A DNA stretch of 64,000 nt, taken from Rhynchosporium graminicola (taxonomy: Eukaryota > Ascomycota > Leotiomycetes > Helotiales > Ploettnerulaceae). The stretch spans positions 372,001 through 436,000 of the forward strand of contig FJUW01000001.1 of NCBI GenBank assembly GCA_900074885.1, written 5' to 3'. This document shows, one piece after another, positions 36,738 to 49,200 of this stretch (positions within the stretch are counted from its first letter, which is position 1; every line of letters starts with the position of its first letter). Made by a program: the position numbers and the translations under genes. The notes under the pieces were generated by a model. It had not been told where the DNA came from. It was given only the letters and a program-made list of their open reading frames with translations, and made no database searches.

Positions 36738-36786
36738 TTAGCGCATGGCAGTTTAGCTATTTGACCATGGCGATTTAGCTGTGGCC
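36738..36786 (-). repeat. Right terminal inverted repeat of MULE
   Basis: Reverse complement begins GGCCACAGCTAAATCG. The first base differs from the left end (G versus A). Confidence 0.93.
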
Positions 36787-36794
36787 TTCATATT
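36787..36794. repeat. Target site duplication, right copy
   Basis: TTCATATT directly abutting the right inverted repeat; identical to 34290-34297. Confidence 0.88.
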
Positions 36795-37094
36795 TCAATA
36801 AGTATAATATAAGTATTAAGATTCTACTTTTTGAGAAATCTTGATTTAGTATCTAAATAAGCGAGAAATGAAGAACTTTTAAAGAGACCTAACTGAACCT
36901 TTATATAATATTCGTTACAAAGACTAAAAAGTAGTAATATCTTGATATCTTGATTATAAAGTAATTCTCTATTATACTACCTTAAAACTAGGTATTTTAC
37001 TCTAGAGGTAGTGTAATAAATGAAGATACTGAGGTGCGTGTTTTCCCGTTTTTTGGTGTGATTCTCGCGTTCCGCTTAGACTTATGGCCACTGA
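36795..37094. other. TA-rich flank of the transposon
   Basis: Very TA-rich sequence up to about 37020, outside the element's boundary. It may be an older repeat into which the MULE inserted. Confidence 0.5.
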
Positions 37095-37442
37095 TTGTAT
37101 AAGTATAGTAGACGTCCCGGGAGCGATACGTCTGTAGCGGCTTCCGGGCCTAAGATGGCTAACCGTACAGAAGTGGGCATGAAAAGTCCTTTGCATGAAA
37201 GACAGACGTCTGATTATTTTGGACCTTCGGTTTCAGCGAGACCACTTACTGAGAGTGTTACATCTCCTAGCGTGGGAACTCCCAGTGGAAATAGAGGTGT
37301 GCCTACTAATTCTAATGCTCCATTGGATGTTGCTACGTCCGTTGACATAAATTCGAGGCAACATTCGAATGTTACCTCACCAGGACTTTTCGATTATGGA
37401 AATTCACCGGGATCTGCTAACCATCCTTTTGGATTGCCTTGA
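37095..37442 (+). CDS. Hypothetical Ser/Pro/Asn-rich frame beside the transposon
   Basis: An open frame of about 115 codons in normal-GC sequence, starting about 75 bases after TA-rich DNA ends. It is Ser/Thr/Pro/Asn-rich (RQTSDYFGPSVSARP, VTSPGLFDYGN) and looks like a disordered C-terminal tail. It may be the remaining 3' exon of a gene cut by the repeat region, or chance. No family recognised. Confidence 0.3.
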   Translation: MYKYSRRPGSDTSVAASGPKMANRTEVGMKSPLHERQTSDYFGPSVSARPLTESVTSPSVGTPSGNRGVPTNSNAPLDVATSVDINSRQHSNVTSPGLFDYGNSPGSANHPFGLP

Positions 37443-37638
37443 CAAGCAATTGTAACAAATTCGTCCGTCTGATAATTATGGTTAATATTCAGACCACTGA
37501 ACACAGTACATGAGTTACGCCTGTAAATGAAATCCGATCACTCGAAGGTGTTTCCAGTACCATGCATGCGGATCCAAAGGCAACCAACTAACTCCCCAAG
37601 CCCCTAAAACATCGCAATAGCCCGCAAACAAATGAAAT

Positions 37639-38573
37639 TTATGATAGTGCGCCTCCAAATGGTATACTCTCTCTCAAATCTGCGACCAAGTCGTCGACGC
37701 TACTCAGATAGTTCCCCAGCAGCGCCTGCTTCTCCTCAGTTGTCCTGGTTATCTCGCTCTCGCTATCGGCCCTCTTCCTACTCTCTCGACCATTGAAGGC
37801 GCCTACCAATTTGCTTGGACTACGTTGCAGCATTGCTGGGACTGAGACGGTGCTATTCGCGTATGGGATGGAAGGTGTTTCTGGCATGAGGTAGAAGTAG
37901 AGGAACTCGACGAGCTTGAGCTTGACTTCTCTGCCTGTTTCGCGGGACTTGAAGATAGAGGTTATGGTGAGAAGTCCATCGAGGTTCTCGAATGTGCGTG
38001 CGTTCTGGGGTGTATCGATGAGAGCGCATGCGAGCGTGATGACAGTTGCGGACTGGATGGCTGGGCAGTTGATCGGTTCCAGGAGATCAAGGAGATGCTG
38101 TTGAGCGACAAGTTAGAAACGATGTAACTCGAGAACTTGTAGGAGATACAAACATTCATATAGAGTTCTCTAGTGAACAAAGTCCTGGATGGCGGATGTA
38201 GTAATAGCGCTCCCTGAATCAGATCCAATGTTTGAATGATCAACAGATCATTCTGCCCATCGTGCGACTTCCCAAGCAATCGATCCAAACAATTGACCAA
38301 CCGCATCGCAACATTCCATTCGAAGCCATCCTGTAGCTTGAAGAACTCTCTAAACGCAGGATCATTGCCGAGCTCACTTAAAGCTTTTCGAGGCGGTGGT
38401 TCCTTATCTGGATCGATGACTGAGCGACGTTTCTCAGCTGCGGATTGAGGCGAGCTGCTGGACGAGAGGCAGATTTGCGCGAGGAGACCTTCGACCTGAC
38501 GGAGTCCCTTTCGGATCTTAGCCTGATCATAGGACGAGAGATTGTCGAAAGACATTGAAAGTAAAGCCTCCAT
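37639..38573 (-). CDS. cdc14: Cdc14-type septation initiation network protein
   Basis: About 292 aa, exons 38573-38154 and 38097-37639 with a 56-base intron (donor GTTTGT). It belongs to the fungal family named after fission-yeast Cdc14, the partner of Sid1 kinase in the septation initiation network. It is not the Cdc14 phosphatase of budding yeast. Visible blocks are the N-terminal helical segment LSSYDQAKIRKGLRQVEGLL, FFKLQDGFEWNVAMRLVNCL, DLIQGALLLHPPSRTLF, and after the intron HLLDLLEPINCPAIQSATV with VEFLYFYLMPE. The C-terminus has Ser/Arg phospho-type sites (RSPSKL) and the conserved KQALLGNYLSSVDDLV. It acts in cytokinesis at the spindle pole body by family knowledge. Confidence 0.9.
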
Positions 38574-39701
38574 GTTGACTTTCGGTTGGGGATTGAGATT
38601 GGTGGGTTTTGTGTTGATGTTTGGAGGATGGGAAATCGCCAGCAGAGGAGTGCGATGTGAAGAGCAAGAGATTGATTGATTGAAAACGCCGGTGCCGAAA
38701 ATGTTAATACAGGGAAGGAGAATAGAAAGAGAGTGGTTGTTTTGAGTGAGAATCAGAGGGAAAGGAGAGTTTGAGCTCAGACTGTCGATATTTGATTAAC
38801 CAGATGAACTCTCGGATATAAAACCGATCTGTCGCTTTAGCAACCATGATTGTCGGCCTGCCTTATCGGGCTGCATTGAACCCTACAGTAGGTACCGTAC
38901 ATAGGTACTGTAGCTACCTTATCTTAGCGTCCTCTCTCCGCCTCGGCCGCCCGAGACCTGCACTGCAAGCAAATCTGTTGCTTGAACCATGGAGGAGGAG
39001 AAGCGCGAATGCATTCTTGCTGCTTACCTGCTCAGCCTTCCTATAGTACTCCGCATGCTCGCATCTCGCACTCGCATTCGCACTCGCACTCACTCTCGCG
39101 CCCATTTGTTATGTGTTTTCATTGGGCGACGGGATACTCGATTTCCATCAGCCATAGGTAAAATCCAATAGGCTCTGGCTGGTACTAATAATGGAAGCCA
39201 GCCTACCTACCGACGTCAAGTAGGTACAATACCTAGCATGTGAACGAGACCAGGTCAGGCCAGGCCCCTCGATCACATTTGCAGGTCGCGAGCTGATAGA
39301 CGACTTGCCCTTGGCCAACGACGTGCGTTGAGAGGGGTTTTACATCTCACACAATCAAAGTATCATTCATGGCCCATTGGCTTCCAAATATAGTCGCCTA
39401 GGTACTACTCGGCCAATATTCTGTCTCATGGTGCGGTGTGTAATTGTACTTGTCATCCCATAATTGCATTCGATTCAACCCCAGCTCCTTCACGAGAATA
39501 CAAGTAGTATACAAACCAGTGGCAGCTCCGTCTCAATTATCCTCTACTTGCTTTTCACTTCGAGCTTCACTACGTAGATACTCCCTATAGCGATAGCCTT
39601 GCGCCCTCGAGCGGATCCTGCAGCAGACAGAGCAGCTCCCCCTCCAATAATCGAGACACCAAATCCCAGACAACACGACGTCCTTCCTTCAGACGGACAT
39701 C
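38574..39701. other. Divergent promoter region, cdc14 / GGPP synthase
   Basis: No gene supported. It has a (GCACTC)-like simple repeat at 39060-39100 and several CTACCTA/GTAGGTAC motifs. CT-rich sequence at 39480-39700 is probably the GGPP synthase leader. Confidence 0.5.
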
Positions 39702-40987
39702 ATGTTCCACAGCAGTCGCTCAGCACGAGGCACATCTTCAACCTTAATTTCTGAGAACCTGCGGTCCCCGAATTTAATCCCTCCTCGAACTTCCTCCACC
39801 GGTCAGAATGGTCTAAATCACGTAGCGTCAAAACCTATCCTGAAGCCTCTGCAAGAACCTGGCGACTGGATTTCCCAGAGGAAGCGCGACCTAACCATCG
39901 AAACTGCAATCAATCACACTACGCTACCAGCGGGTATGCCTGATCCGTCGAAATACTACAAGAACGACATGGCATTCCATGGGAAGGGAAGCTGGTCAGA
40001 GGAGAAAGAGTCTGTACTGATGGGGCCATACGAATACCTGTTTGCGCACCCCGGCAAGGACATCAGAGCTCAGTTGATCGCAGCTTTCAATGAGTGGTTG
40101 CAGGTTCCTCCGGAAAGCTTGGAAGTCATTACAAAAGTCGTAGGAATGCTGCATACAGCTTCATTACTTGTGGACGATGTGGAAGACTATTCGCTGTTAC
40201 GGAGGGGGTTGCCAGTTGCTCATAGCATCTTCGGAACAGCACAAACGATCAATTCAGCGAATTATGTGTACTTTGTAGCTCTGCAGGAGCTGCAGAAGCT
40301 CCGGAACCCAGAAGCCATCTTGATATACACAGAGGAGCTCTTGAATTTACACAGAGGCCAGGGAATGGACCTTTTCTGGAGGGATACTTTGACTTGTCCT
40401 AGTGAGGATGATTACTTGGAGATGGTGGGGAACAAGACTGGTGGATTATTCAGGCTGGCAGTCAAGCTCATGCAAGCGGAGAGCAAATCTCCTAAGTAAG
40501 TCTTCGTGCTCGAATCCCATTCGGAACACTAGCTGAACCATTTTGCAGAGACTGCGTCCCTCTCGTAAATCTTATCGGCATAATTTTCCAAATCCGCGAC
40601 GACTACCAAAACCTCTCCTCACCCGAGTACTCGCAAAACAAAGGTCTTTGTGAGGATCTTACTGAAGGCAAATTCTCCTTCCCAATCATCCACAGCATAC
40701 GCGCCAAACCGGAGAACATGGTGCTCCTCAACATTCTGAAGCAGAAAACGGAGGATGAGCAGGTCAAGCGCTACGCTGTCTCATATATGGAGGGAACGGG
40801 CAGTTTCGAGTATTGTAGGAAGGTTCTGGGCACGTTGATGGAGAGGGCGAGGGTGTTAGTGGGCGACTTGGATAAAGACGGCATGGATGTGGCTGGAGAT
40901 GAAAGTAACGGAAATGAGAATGAGGATGCTAGTGGGAAGCACAGCGGGAGTGGAGTGCTGAAGATTTTGGATAAAATGAATGTGTGA
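39702..40987 (+). CDS. ggs1: Geranylgeranyl diphosphate synthase
   Basis: Class I trans-prenyltransferase of about 410 aa that adds isopentenyl units to make C20 geranylgeranyl-PP for protein prenylation, carotenoids and other terpenoids. Exons are 39702-40495 and 40549-40987; the 53-base intron splits the Lys codon in SPK-DCVPL. The first Asp-rich motif DDVED is at about residue 159 (after LHTASLLV). The second, RDDYQN, is at about 280, followed by [15 protein letters not shown]. The first 90 residues are Ser-rich and the last 40 acidic and Asn/Ser-rich, neither in the catalytic core. No terpene cyclase is adjacent, so it is probably the housekeeping copy (Neurospora al-3 type). Confidence 0.95.
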
Positions 40988-42394
40988 TGGAGCCAAACAT
41001 TGACGACAGCCAAAAAAGGGTACTCGCCTTTGTATTCGAGAAAAGTGCGTATATGGATGGCAAATTGAAGGGCATGGTACTAGGGCATCTCTGTGGCGTT
41101 TTGGTAATATGATATCCAGTCGATCTGTTCTGCGCTGGTTCTTAATATAATTTTAATGATGCTACTGTGCCTGTCAATTCTACCTTACTAGGAGTTGAGC
41201 ATATGTGCTACTGATGAATCTCTATAGGCCCTCCAGATAGCGTGGCTGCCAAGTGGGATTGTGTTTTCACGTCTTCCGATCCAATGATAATGGATGTATC
41301 AGTGGTATGTAGGTAAGCCTTTGTTTGTGATAGAGGCAGCTGTTCTCGCTACCCCTTTTGCAGCAGTCAACTAGCATATAACTAAAGACAGAGATATTTA
41401 CAGAGATATTTACAAACTAGTAGCTATTCGAACAATGTAGGTATAGGTATTCAGTGACATTTTGAATCATTTCGCGGTCTGTAACCACATATGCCCAGTT
41501 CTGTGATTAATCGCATATTTTCCAGATACTTTGACATCTGGAAACTTGGATCAACTTGAAATCCGTTTCCCGTGGGGGGGGGGGAGTTGCGATTGACAAG
41601 GCATCCCACTCTTGGAATGGGCAGATGTGATTTTCCCCTCCCCCATCTGAGTTTGGTTACGGGCTATGATTTAGATCATATAGGAAGGTTAGTTATTTTT
41701 GGTCAGGAGACATGCGCAAAAAGGCAATAACTCAAGCATCGGGACTCCTTAGTAAGAAAGACATGGTTTTTTATCTCGCGTTACTTTTCTTTACTCTGAC
41801 CCAGTTGTAATTCGTGAGGTCAAGTCCATGAGGGGAAAATGAGCTCATTATCAAATTTTTTACTTCTTTGGCCCAAAGTCTTTTCTTTGACTTCGCATGC
41901 TAAGGTAGAACTTCGGCACTCTCGTCCCCAGATACTCCGCGAACAATTCCCCGCCCTCCACGAGTGCTGGGCCAGATTTACATGTCCCGGAAAAAGCGGG
42001 AGTGTTTCCGTCCACGATACCATCAGGGTAATTTTCGGGAAAGGCAAGAGAGCTAGGCGTCCGTCTTGCAGATGCACCAACGATGCGTCCTCTTGATTTG
42101 GATTTAGCCAGGTCATCCTATGAATTGGCACCAGTGGGGCCCGAGCTGGAGTTTGGGTTGCTCCTGGAGAATGTTCGGCCAATTGAGGCTTGTAATGGAT
42201 TACTATCAGAGGCGTGCTGTTCGGGTTCGAGGGGGGGCTATTGTGGGGTGAGGGGAGGCGGGTGAAGTTTCCCTCGAGTTTGCTGCTTCCTCTTTCATTT
42301 AATATATATTGTCGTCCCATTGTCTGGTTGCTCATTCTTGACGTCGTACCTAAACTATTATTTTCGCAAGCCGAACTATCGGACACCAGGAAAC
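40988..42394. other. Intergenic with poly-G run
   Basis: GGPPS 3' UTR and GH3 promoter. It holds an 11-base G run at 41574-41584. A 188-codon minus-strand frame (41820-42386) covers the GH3 promoter but has no domain, and its composition looks like chance. Confidence 0.45.
41574..41584. repeat. Poly-G run
   Basis: Eleven consecutive G; length may be unreliable in the assembly. Confidence 0.9.
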
Positions 42395-45196
42395 ATGACA
42401 GCTACCGTGGATGTCGAGGATTTGATATCCAAGCTTAGTGTGGTTGAGAAGGTCTCTTTACTAGCAGGTTTGATATTCAATAGTTTTATTCTTTCTCAAC
42501 CGCTGACAACAATAAGGTATCGATTGGTGGCATACCCAAGCTATTCCTAAATATGGGATCCCATCGATCCGAGTCTCGGATGGACCAAATGGTGTTCGTG
42601 GAACCAGATTCTTCAATGGAGTTAAAGCAGCCTGCTTTCCCTGCGGAACTGCTCTCGGAGCCACCTGGGACATCAATCTCCTCCGTGAAGCAGGGGTACT
42701 CATGGGAGAGGAAAGCAAGGCCAAAGGTGCTCACGTGATTCTTGGTCCAACTATCAACATTCAACGATCGCCTCTGGGAGGTAGAGGATTTGAAAGTTTG
42801 AGTGAGGACCCTGTCTTAGCCGGACTTGGAGCCGCTGCTTTGGTGAATGGTATCCAAGATACAGGTGTTGTGGCGACAATCAAGCACTTTGTGTGTAATG
42901 ACCAGGAGCATGAGCGCAACGGTACGAATGCTATTATTACAGAGAGGGCTTTGAGAGAGATCTATTCATTGGCTTTCCAATTGGTTGTCAGAGATTCGAA
43001 TCCAGGTTGCTTCATGACAGCTTACAACAGAGTGAATGGGATCCATGTTAGCGAGAATCCGAAGTTTTTGGCCGGCATGTTGAGGGGAGAATGGGGTTGG
43101 AAAGGCTGTATCATGAGTGATTGGTGAGTGTGGAACGTTATCCAACAAGAGTCAGCTAACATATATAGGTGGGGCACCTACTCAACTTCTGAAGCAGTCA
43201 ATGCTGGGTTGGATTTGGAGATGCCTGGTGCTACTAAATGGCGAGGAGAGATGCTAGTTCAAGCCGTTGGTGTTAACAAGGTTGCAGAATATGTTCTGGA
43301 TGAGAGAGTCCGAAACGTTCTGAACCTTGTCAACCAATGTGCAGCTTCGAAGGTCGAGGAGAATGCCGAGGAAAAGACGGCAGACACTCCTGAGACAGCT
43401 GCTTTCCTCAGAAAGATTGGTGGTGAGTCGATAGTTTTGATGAAGAATGAGGGGGACATTCTGCCCTTAAAGAAGGACAAAAAGGTTAGAATCTGCATCA
43501 AATTGGCGCGTGTAATACACTAACCGAGCAGACTCTTATTCTTGGACCCAATGCAAAGATTGCCAGCTACCATGGTGGAGGATCTGCGTCTCTTGCCGCT
43601 TACTATGCCGTGACTCCATTTGATGGCATCAGCGCTCAGCTTACCACTCCTCCCGACTACACGGTAGGATGCTATGCACACAAAGAGCTTCCACTGCTAG
43701 GAAACCTTCTCAAGACCCAAAAAGGTGAACCAGGAGTCAGATTCCGTGCCTACAACGACCCACCATCAGTCAAGGACCGCCAGCACGTCGACGAACTTAT
43801 ACTTACCAAGACAGAATTCCTGCTCATGGACTACAACCCACCAGGAATCAAGCAAGATCTATGGTACGCAGATATTGAGGGAACATGGACTGTAGAGGAA
43901 GATGGAGACTTCGAGGTCGGACTGGGCGTGTATGGAACCGCGAAGTTGTACGTCAACGGTAAATTACTGATTGACAACGAGACCGAGCAAACGAAGGGAA
44001 CGCTATTCTTCAACTGTGGAACTGTTGAGGAGAAGGGTATTCTTCCCGTAAAGAAGGGCGAGAAGTACGATGTCAAGGTTGAATTTGCAAGTGCGCCATC
44101 CAGCAAAGTGGACCAAGGAAGCACTGTCCTGTTTGGAGGTGGTGCTGTTAGGATTGGCGGAACGAAGGTCATCGATGCTGATGACGAGGTCAAGAAGGCC
44201 GCTGATTTGGCTAAGGAGGCTGATCAAGTTATTATTGTTGCTGGACTAAACGTAGGGAGCTCCTTCAACCAAGGCATATGTTTGCTAACATGACTAGTCG
44301 GATTGGGAGACAGAAGGTTCCGACAGAGAAAATATGTTCCTTCCTGGACATATGGATGCTTTGATTTCCGCAGTTGCAGCGGCGAACCCATCTACAGTCG
44401 TTGTTATGCAGAGTGGTACTCCAGTAGCCATGCCTTGGATCTCGTCGGTCAAAGCACTTGTCCATGCTGTAAGTTTCCCTTCCGGTTGCCGGAGTCACAA
44501 CTAAGGTCAACGTAGTGGTACGGCGGTAATGAGACGGGTAATGCTATTGCGGATATCATCTTCGGAAATGTCAATCCCAGCGCCAAGCTGCCCCTCAGTT
44601 TCCCCGTCAGACTTCAAGATAACCCAGCTTTCTTGAGCTACCGAACAGAACGTGGACGGACCCTCTATGGAGAGGTAAAAACTTTCCCCCTTCTAGAGCA
44701 TTTTATTATACCCCAAACATTGACTAATAAGACTCTATAGGATATATACGTCGGATATAGATGGTACGAACAACTCGACCTCCCAGTCCTCTTCCCCTTT
44801 GGCCACGGTCTCTCCTACACCAGATTCTCCTACTCCGACCTCAATGTCACCAAGACCACCACAGACCTCAGAGTCAGCGTCAAGATCACCAACACAGGCG
44901 CCATTGCCGGTTCAGAAGTCGTCCAAGTCTATGTTTCACAGAAGAATCCTAGCATTCGTCGACCTATCAAGGAGCTAAAAGGCTTCGCGAAAGTTGTGTT
45001 GGAGAAAGGAGAGAGTAAAGTTGTGGAGATCCCGATTGCGACGAAGTATGCGACTAGCTTTTGGGATGAGATCAGAGAGAAGTGGATTTTGGAGAAGGAT
45101 GATTATGAGGTTATTGTTGGGAAGAGTAGTCAGGATAAGGAAGCTCTGAAGGCGGGCTTCAGTGTTGAGAAGACAAGCTGGTGGAGTGGATTGTGA
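42395..45196 (+). CDS. GH3 beta-glucosidase with PA14 insert, intracellular type
   Basis: About 833 aa, seven exons: 42395-42467, 42517-43123, 43169-43484, 43532-44251, 44298-44468, 44516-44674 and 44741-45196. It hydrolyses terminal beta-linked glucose from oligosaccharides or glycosides. The N-terminal barrel has [46 protein letters not shown] and the nucleophile motif IMSDWWGTYS (Asp about 226), rebuilt across intron 2. A PA14 domain (about 390-530: [11 protein letters not shown] to GGAVRIGG) interrupts the second domain. The acid/base region [13 protein letters not shown] is rebuilt across intron 4. A fibronectin-III-like domain ends the protein. No signal peptide is seen, so it belongs with the intracellular fungal GH3 enzymes. 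Confidence 0.95.
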
Positions 45197-46291
45197 GGGG
45201 GATCAAGCGAAGATAAATAATGTCCGGACAGGACTGCTGGTTTGCTGTACCGTCGACTGCAGGAAAGAAGCTATAAATTTACCACAATGACCATTATATC
45301 CAACTATTTGCGAATCTCCGATGCTTCTAATTCTTCCAGGTTGTGTCCATATGTAAGCGTGTGGTAATCCGGGCTGCAAAGGTCCGGAGACCCAAAGGAT
45401 GCTCGAACAAATGAGATGTTCAGTATTATCCTGAGCCAGACGAAACTGAGAAATGGCAACGTTTACCTCATATACTTGGCCTTTCTTACCTATATCGAAT
45501 GGTAACTCGGAATGAGGAATTATGGCAAACAGATGGCAATTGCCAATTGCAGTCCTGTGATTCGTCCCTGCAACTTCAGCGAGGCTCATCGGAGTTCGCC
45601 GTGGTGGATGTGGTGGATTTTGACGCGCGTGGATTTCGCGTTTAGTGAAGCTTGCTCGGTTGCATCTGTTTGGAAAGAGTACAAGCCGAACATCGACTTT
45701 CGCTGAACACAGATACAATGTTCCAAAGTTTTCTCATGCCGTACCTATTGACATTTTCGATGTTTGAGATTCGAGAACATCACATCCCAGTATAGTGGCC
45801 GAGGGGCACTCCTCCATCCGTACAGCACCCTTCTCACCCCTGAACCATAAGGATTGCTACCCCGCGATTAGCGTCGTATTGATATTCTTCAGCGTCTTGC
45901 GATGCGGGAGTGGCCTTCGGGGAGCCCCATCCAAGCTCTCTGTACCTAACAGTGGCCTAGATAAGACAGACGCAGCCGGCCGGCCCACTGAGGTTTGATT
46001 TGAAGAATTAGGAAGAAGAAAACTCCTGACGCGTGTATTTATTTATCTCTGGTCACTCATCTTTTGTCTGATTACTCTCGATTTTCTTGTGCTCTTATTC
46101 TCGTATAGATTTCACTAGCTGAGGGCAGCTGACACTCACGATATCTCCAGCTTCCTTTGCCTCCCGCAAACTTCGCCTCCGTGCGTAGCGGTCCGCCTCA
46201 ACTTTATTGAACAATAGGAGAAATTGTTGTGCAATAACAAGATACACGAGTAGTAACAGGCCCTCCTCATTCAACATCACCTATCCTCAAG
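45197..46291. other. Intergenic, nothing recognised
   Basis: GH3 3' UTR and xanthine dehydrogenase promoter. The 171-codon minus-strand frame 45203-45718 has no family or splice support. Confidence 0.45.
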
Positions 46292-49200
46292 ATGGCCCCC
46301 AGCGCCGTCACCCCAGAACCTGCGGTCCCCCAATCCAGTTCACAGTCTCTGTTTTCTACCACATCCTCCTACGACGATACCCTTAGATTCTTCCTTAATG
46401 GCACAAAAGTCGAGATCGACAATATCGACCCCGAAACTACTCTCCTTGAATACCTTCGTGGAATTGGCCTCACTGGCACGAAATTGGGCTGCGCGGAGGG
46501 TGGTTGTGGAGCATGTACTGTCGTAAGCATTTTCCCGCGGTATAATCACTCTATTCAGCGAAACTCAAAGTTGAGACCACTTCTGCTCCCGAAGTATACT
46601 TACTTACTCCCGATGTTATCCCGTATAGTCCTCAACATTACCTAAAGAAGTAAACTAACTTGGATAATTCTTTGAATAGGTTGTATCACAGTTCAATCCT
46701 ACAACGAAAAAGATCTATCATGCCAGTGTGAATGCATGTCTGGCACCACTAGTCAGTGTGGACGGGAAACATGTCATTACAATCGAAGGGATAGGGAATA
46801 CTAAGAGACCGCATCCTACACAAGAGAGAATAGCTAAAGGGAATGGAAGCCAATGTGGATTTTGTACGCCAGGAATAGTGATGAGTCTATATGCCCTGTT
46901 AAGGAACGACTCTAGCCCTACGGAACATGATGTGGAGGAGGCTTTTGATGGCAATTTGTGCAGATGTACTGGCTACCGACCGATATTGGATGCGGCTCAG
47001 ACGTTCAGCGTGGATAAGTCATGTGGCAAGGCAAAGGCGAATGGTGGCGGTGGCTGCTGTATGGACAAGGAGAATAGTGCTCGTAAGTAATGGGGGCGCC
47101 CAAAGTTTCGGTTTTGGAGGTCCCAAGATGTCCTTGAGACATTGCCCCCAATGTCACCGGATTTGTCTGGGACATTCCTTGTACTACATCCTTTCAAAAC
47201 AAGCATTACTGACTCACCTGTCACCTAGCTGGAGGTTGTTGCAAAGATGGCTTCAAAGATGATCAGCCGATCAAACGCTTTACACCACCTGGATTCATCG
47301 ATTACAATCCAGATACCGAACTCATTTTCCCACCCTCATTAACAAAGCATGACTTCAGACCATTGGCTTTTGGAAACAAGAGGAAGAGATGGTATCGTCC
47401 GGTCACAATAGGGCAGCTCTTGGAAATTAAAAGTGTTTATCCCTCAGCCAAGATCATTGGCGGATCCACTGAAACCCAGATTGAGATCAAGTTTAAGGGC
47501 ATGCAATACACAGCTTCTGTTTTCGTTGGCGATATACCTGAGCTACGCCAATACACATTCAAAGATGATCATCTTGAGATTGGTGGGAATGTCATCCTGA
47601 CCGATCTGGAAGCAATTGCACTCGAAGCAGTTGAGCATTACGGCCCGGTGAAAGGGCAAGTATTCGCTGCAATTCACAAGCAATTGAAATACTTCGCTGG
47701 TCGGCAGATTAGGAATGTTGGAACACCAGCTGGTAACCTCGCTACGGCCTCTCCCATTTCGGACCTCAATCCAGTTTTCGTTGCGTCGAACGCAACTATC
47801 GTGGCCAAGTCATTGGATAAAGAGACAGAGATTCAAATGTCCCAATTTTTCAAAGGGTATCGAATGACTGCTCTTCCGCCAGGTAGGTAATGGGGCAATC
47901 CTGTCTATTTCTCGGACACGTGATATCAATCATTCAAAATGCTCTTGATGTGGCCATTACTGACTCGCCCATTACGTTAGATGCCATCATTGCAAGCATT
48001 CGTATTCCGATCACAAGCGATAAAGGGGAGTTCTTTCAAGCTTTTAAGCAAGCGAAGCGAAAGGATGATGATATTGCGATTGTCAATGCTGCCTTACGAG
48101 TTTCTCTCAACGACAAGCATGTAGTCGAAAGTGCTGATCTTGTCTACGGTGGAATGGCACCCACGACAGTAGCTGCGAAAACTGCTGGAGCTTATCTTGT
48201 TGGCAAATCTCTAATAGATCCAGCAACCTTGGAAGGCACCATGAATGCGTTAGAACGGGACTTTGATCTCAGGTTTGGCGTACCTGGTGGCATGGCTACC
48301 TATCGGAAGTCATTAGCATTGGGGTTCTTCTATCGATTTTATCACGATGTACTGTCGAAGCTCGAAGTCAAAGATGTGGAATTAGACGAGGAGGTGGTCG
48401 AAGAGATCGAAAGGTCGATTTCAATGGGTAAACAGGACCGGGATGCAACTGTCGTCTATCAGCAGAATATTCTCGGCAAGGCCAGTCCTCATGTAGCGGC
48501 ATTGAAGCAAACGACTGGGGAAGGTATGAAAAGGGGAAGCCTACTTTCTTGTCCTTTACCACATTTTTCAGAAAATCTTGAGATATTGCATTCAACTATC
48601 TCCAGATATTCTGCTTGTCTTCCTGCCAAGACATATTTGAACAAGCAATTGCTAACCTCCATTGCGTACAGCCCTATATACCGACGACATACCGGTCCAG
48701 AAGAACGAACTCTATGGCTGTCTCGTCCTCTCCACGAAGCCACATGCCAAGATATCGTCGGTGGATTACTCCCCCGCTATGGATATACCCGGTGTAGTAC
48801 GCTGGGTAGATCATACTGATATGCCATCGCCAGAAGCCAATTACTGGGGAGCCCCTGTCAGCGATGAGCCGTTTTTTGCTGTCGATGAAGTGTTCACTGC
48901 TGGTCAGCCTATTGGTATTATTCTAGCTGACAGTGCCGCCCATGCCTCGCTTGGAGCAAGAGCTGTAAAGGTTGATTACGAAGAACTTCCTGCCATTTTC
49001 ACCATTGAGGAAGCAATTGAGAAGGAAAGCTTCTTCGAACATTACAGACACCTTAAGAAAGGTGACACTGCAGCAGCCTTCAAGAATGCAGATCATATTT
49101 TCACTGGAGTTACGAGGATGGGTGGACAGGTAAGTGTCAGCTTATCGTGGTATAGTCTTAACTTCCAGCGGATCTCGAAGTCGAGACGCTCCTTAATCCT

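Larger units (their letters stand above)
34298..36786 (+). mobile_element. Decayed MULE-type DNA transposon, RIP-like mutation
   Basis: A 2,489-bp element bounded by 49-bp terminal inverted repeats (34298-34346 and 36738-36786) that differ at two positions, both transitions. It is flanked by a perfect 8-bp duplication TTCATATT (34290-34297 and 36787-36794). The interior is very TA-rich. One frame from about 35280 to 35590 still reads as a Mutator-like transposase: LDCIYKTNRFNMPLL (first catalytic Asp), LGLVFLSGETERDY, IVTDRELALI (second Asp) and LLCRWHIN. TAG and TAA stops interrupt it where Trp or Gln would be expected, as C-to-T mutation at CpA produces. A downstream piece resembles the GYHATLK block of MULE transposases. 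It is inactive, but both ends could still be recognised. Confidence 0.9.

Noticed and set aside
30820..40987. Idea of a terpenoid gene cluster formed by the P450 and GGPP synthase
   Set aside because: They are separated by a transposon and the cdc14 gene; no cyclase, transferase or regulator is present, and the GGPP synthase looks like the housekeeping copy.
41820..42386. 188-codon minus-strand frame in the GH3 promoter
   Set aside because: No domain, no splice-consistent extension and mixed composition; likely chance.
45203..45718. 171-codon minus-strand frame after the GH3 gene
   Set aside because: No recognised family, and it lies in what is probably the GH3 3' UTR.
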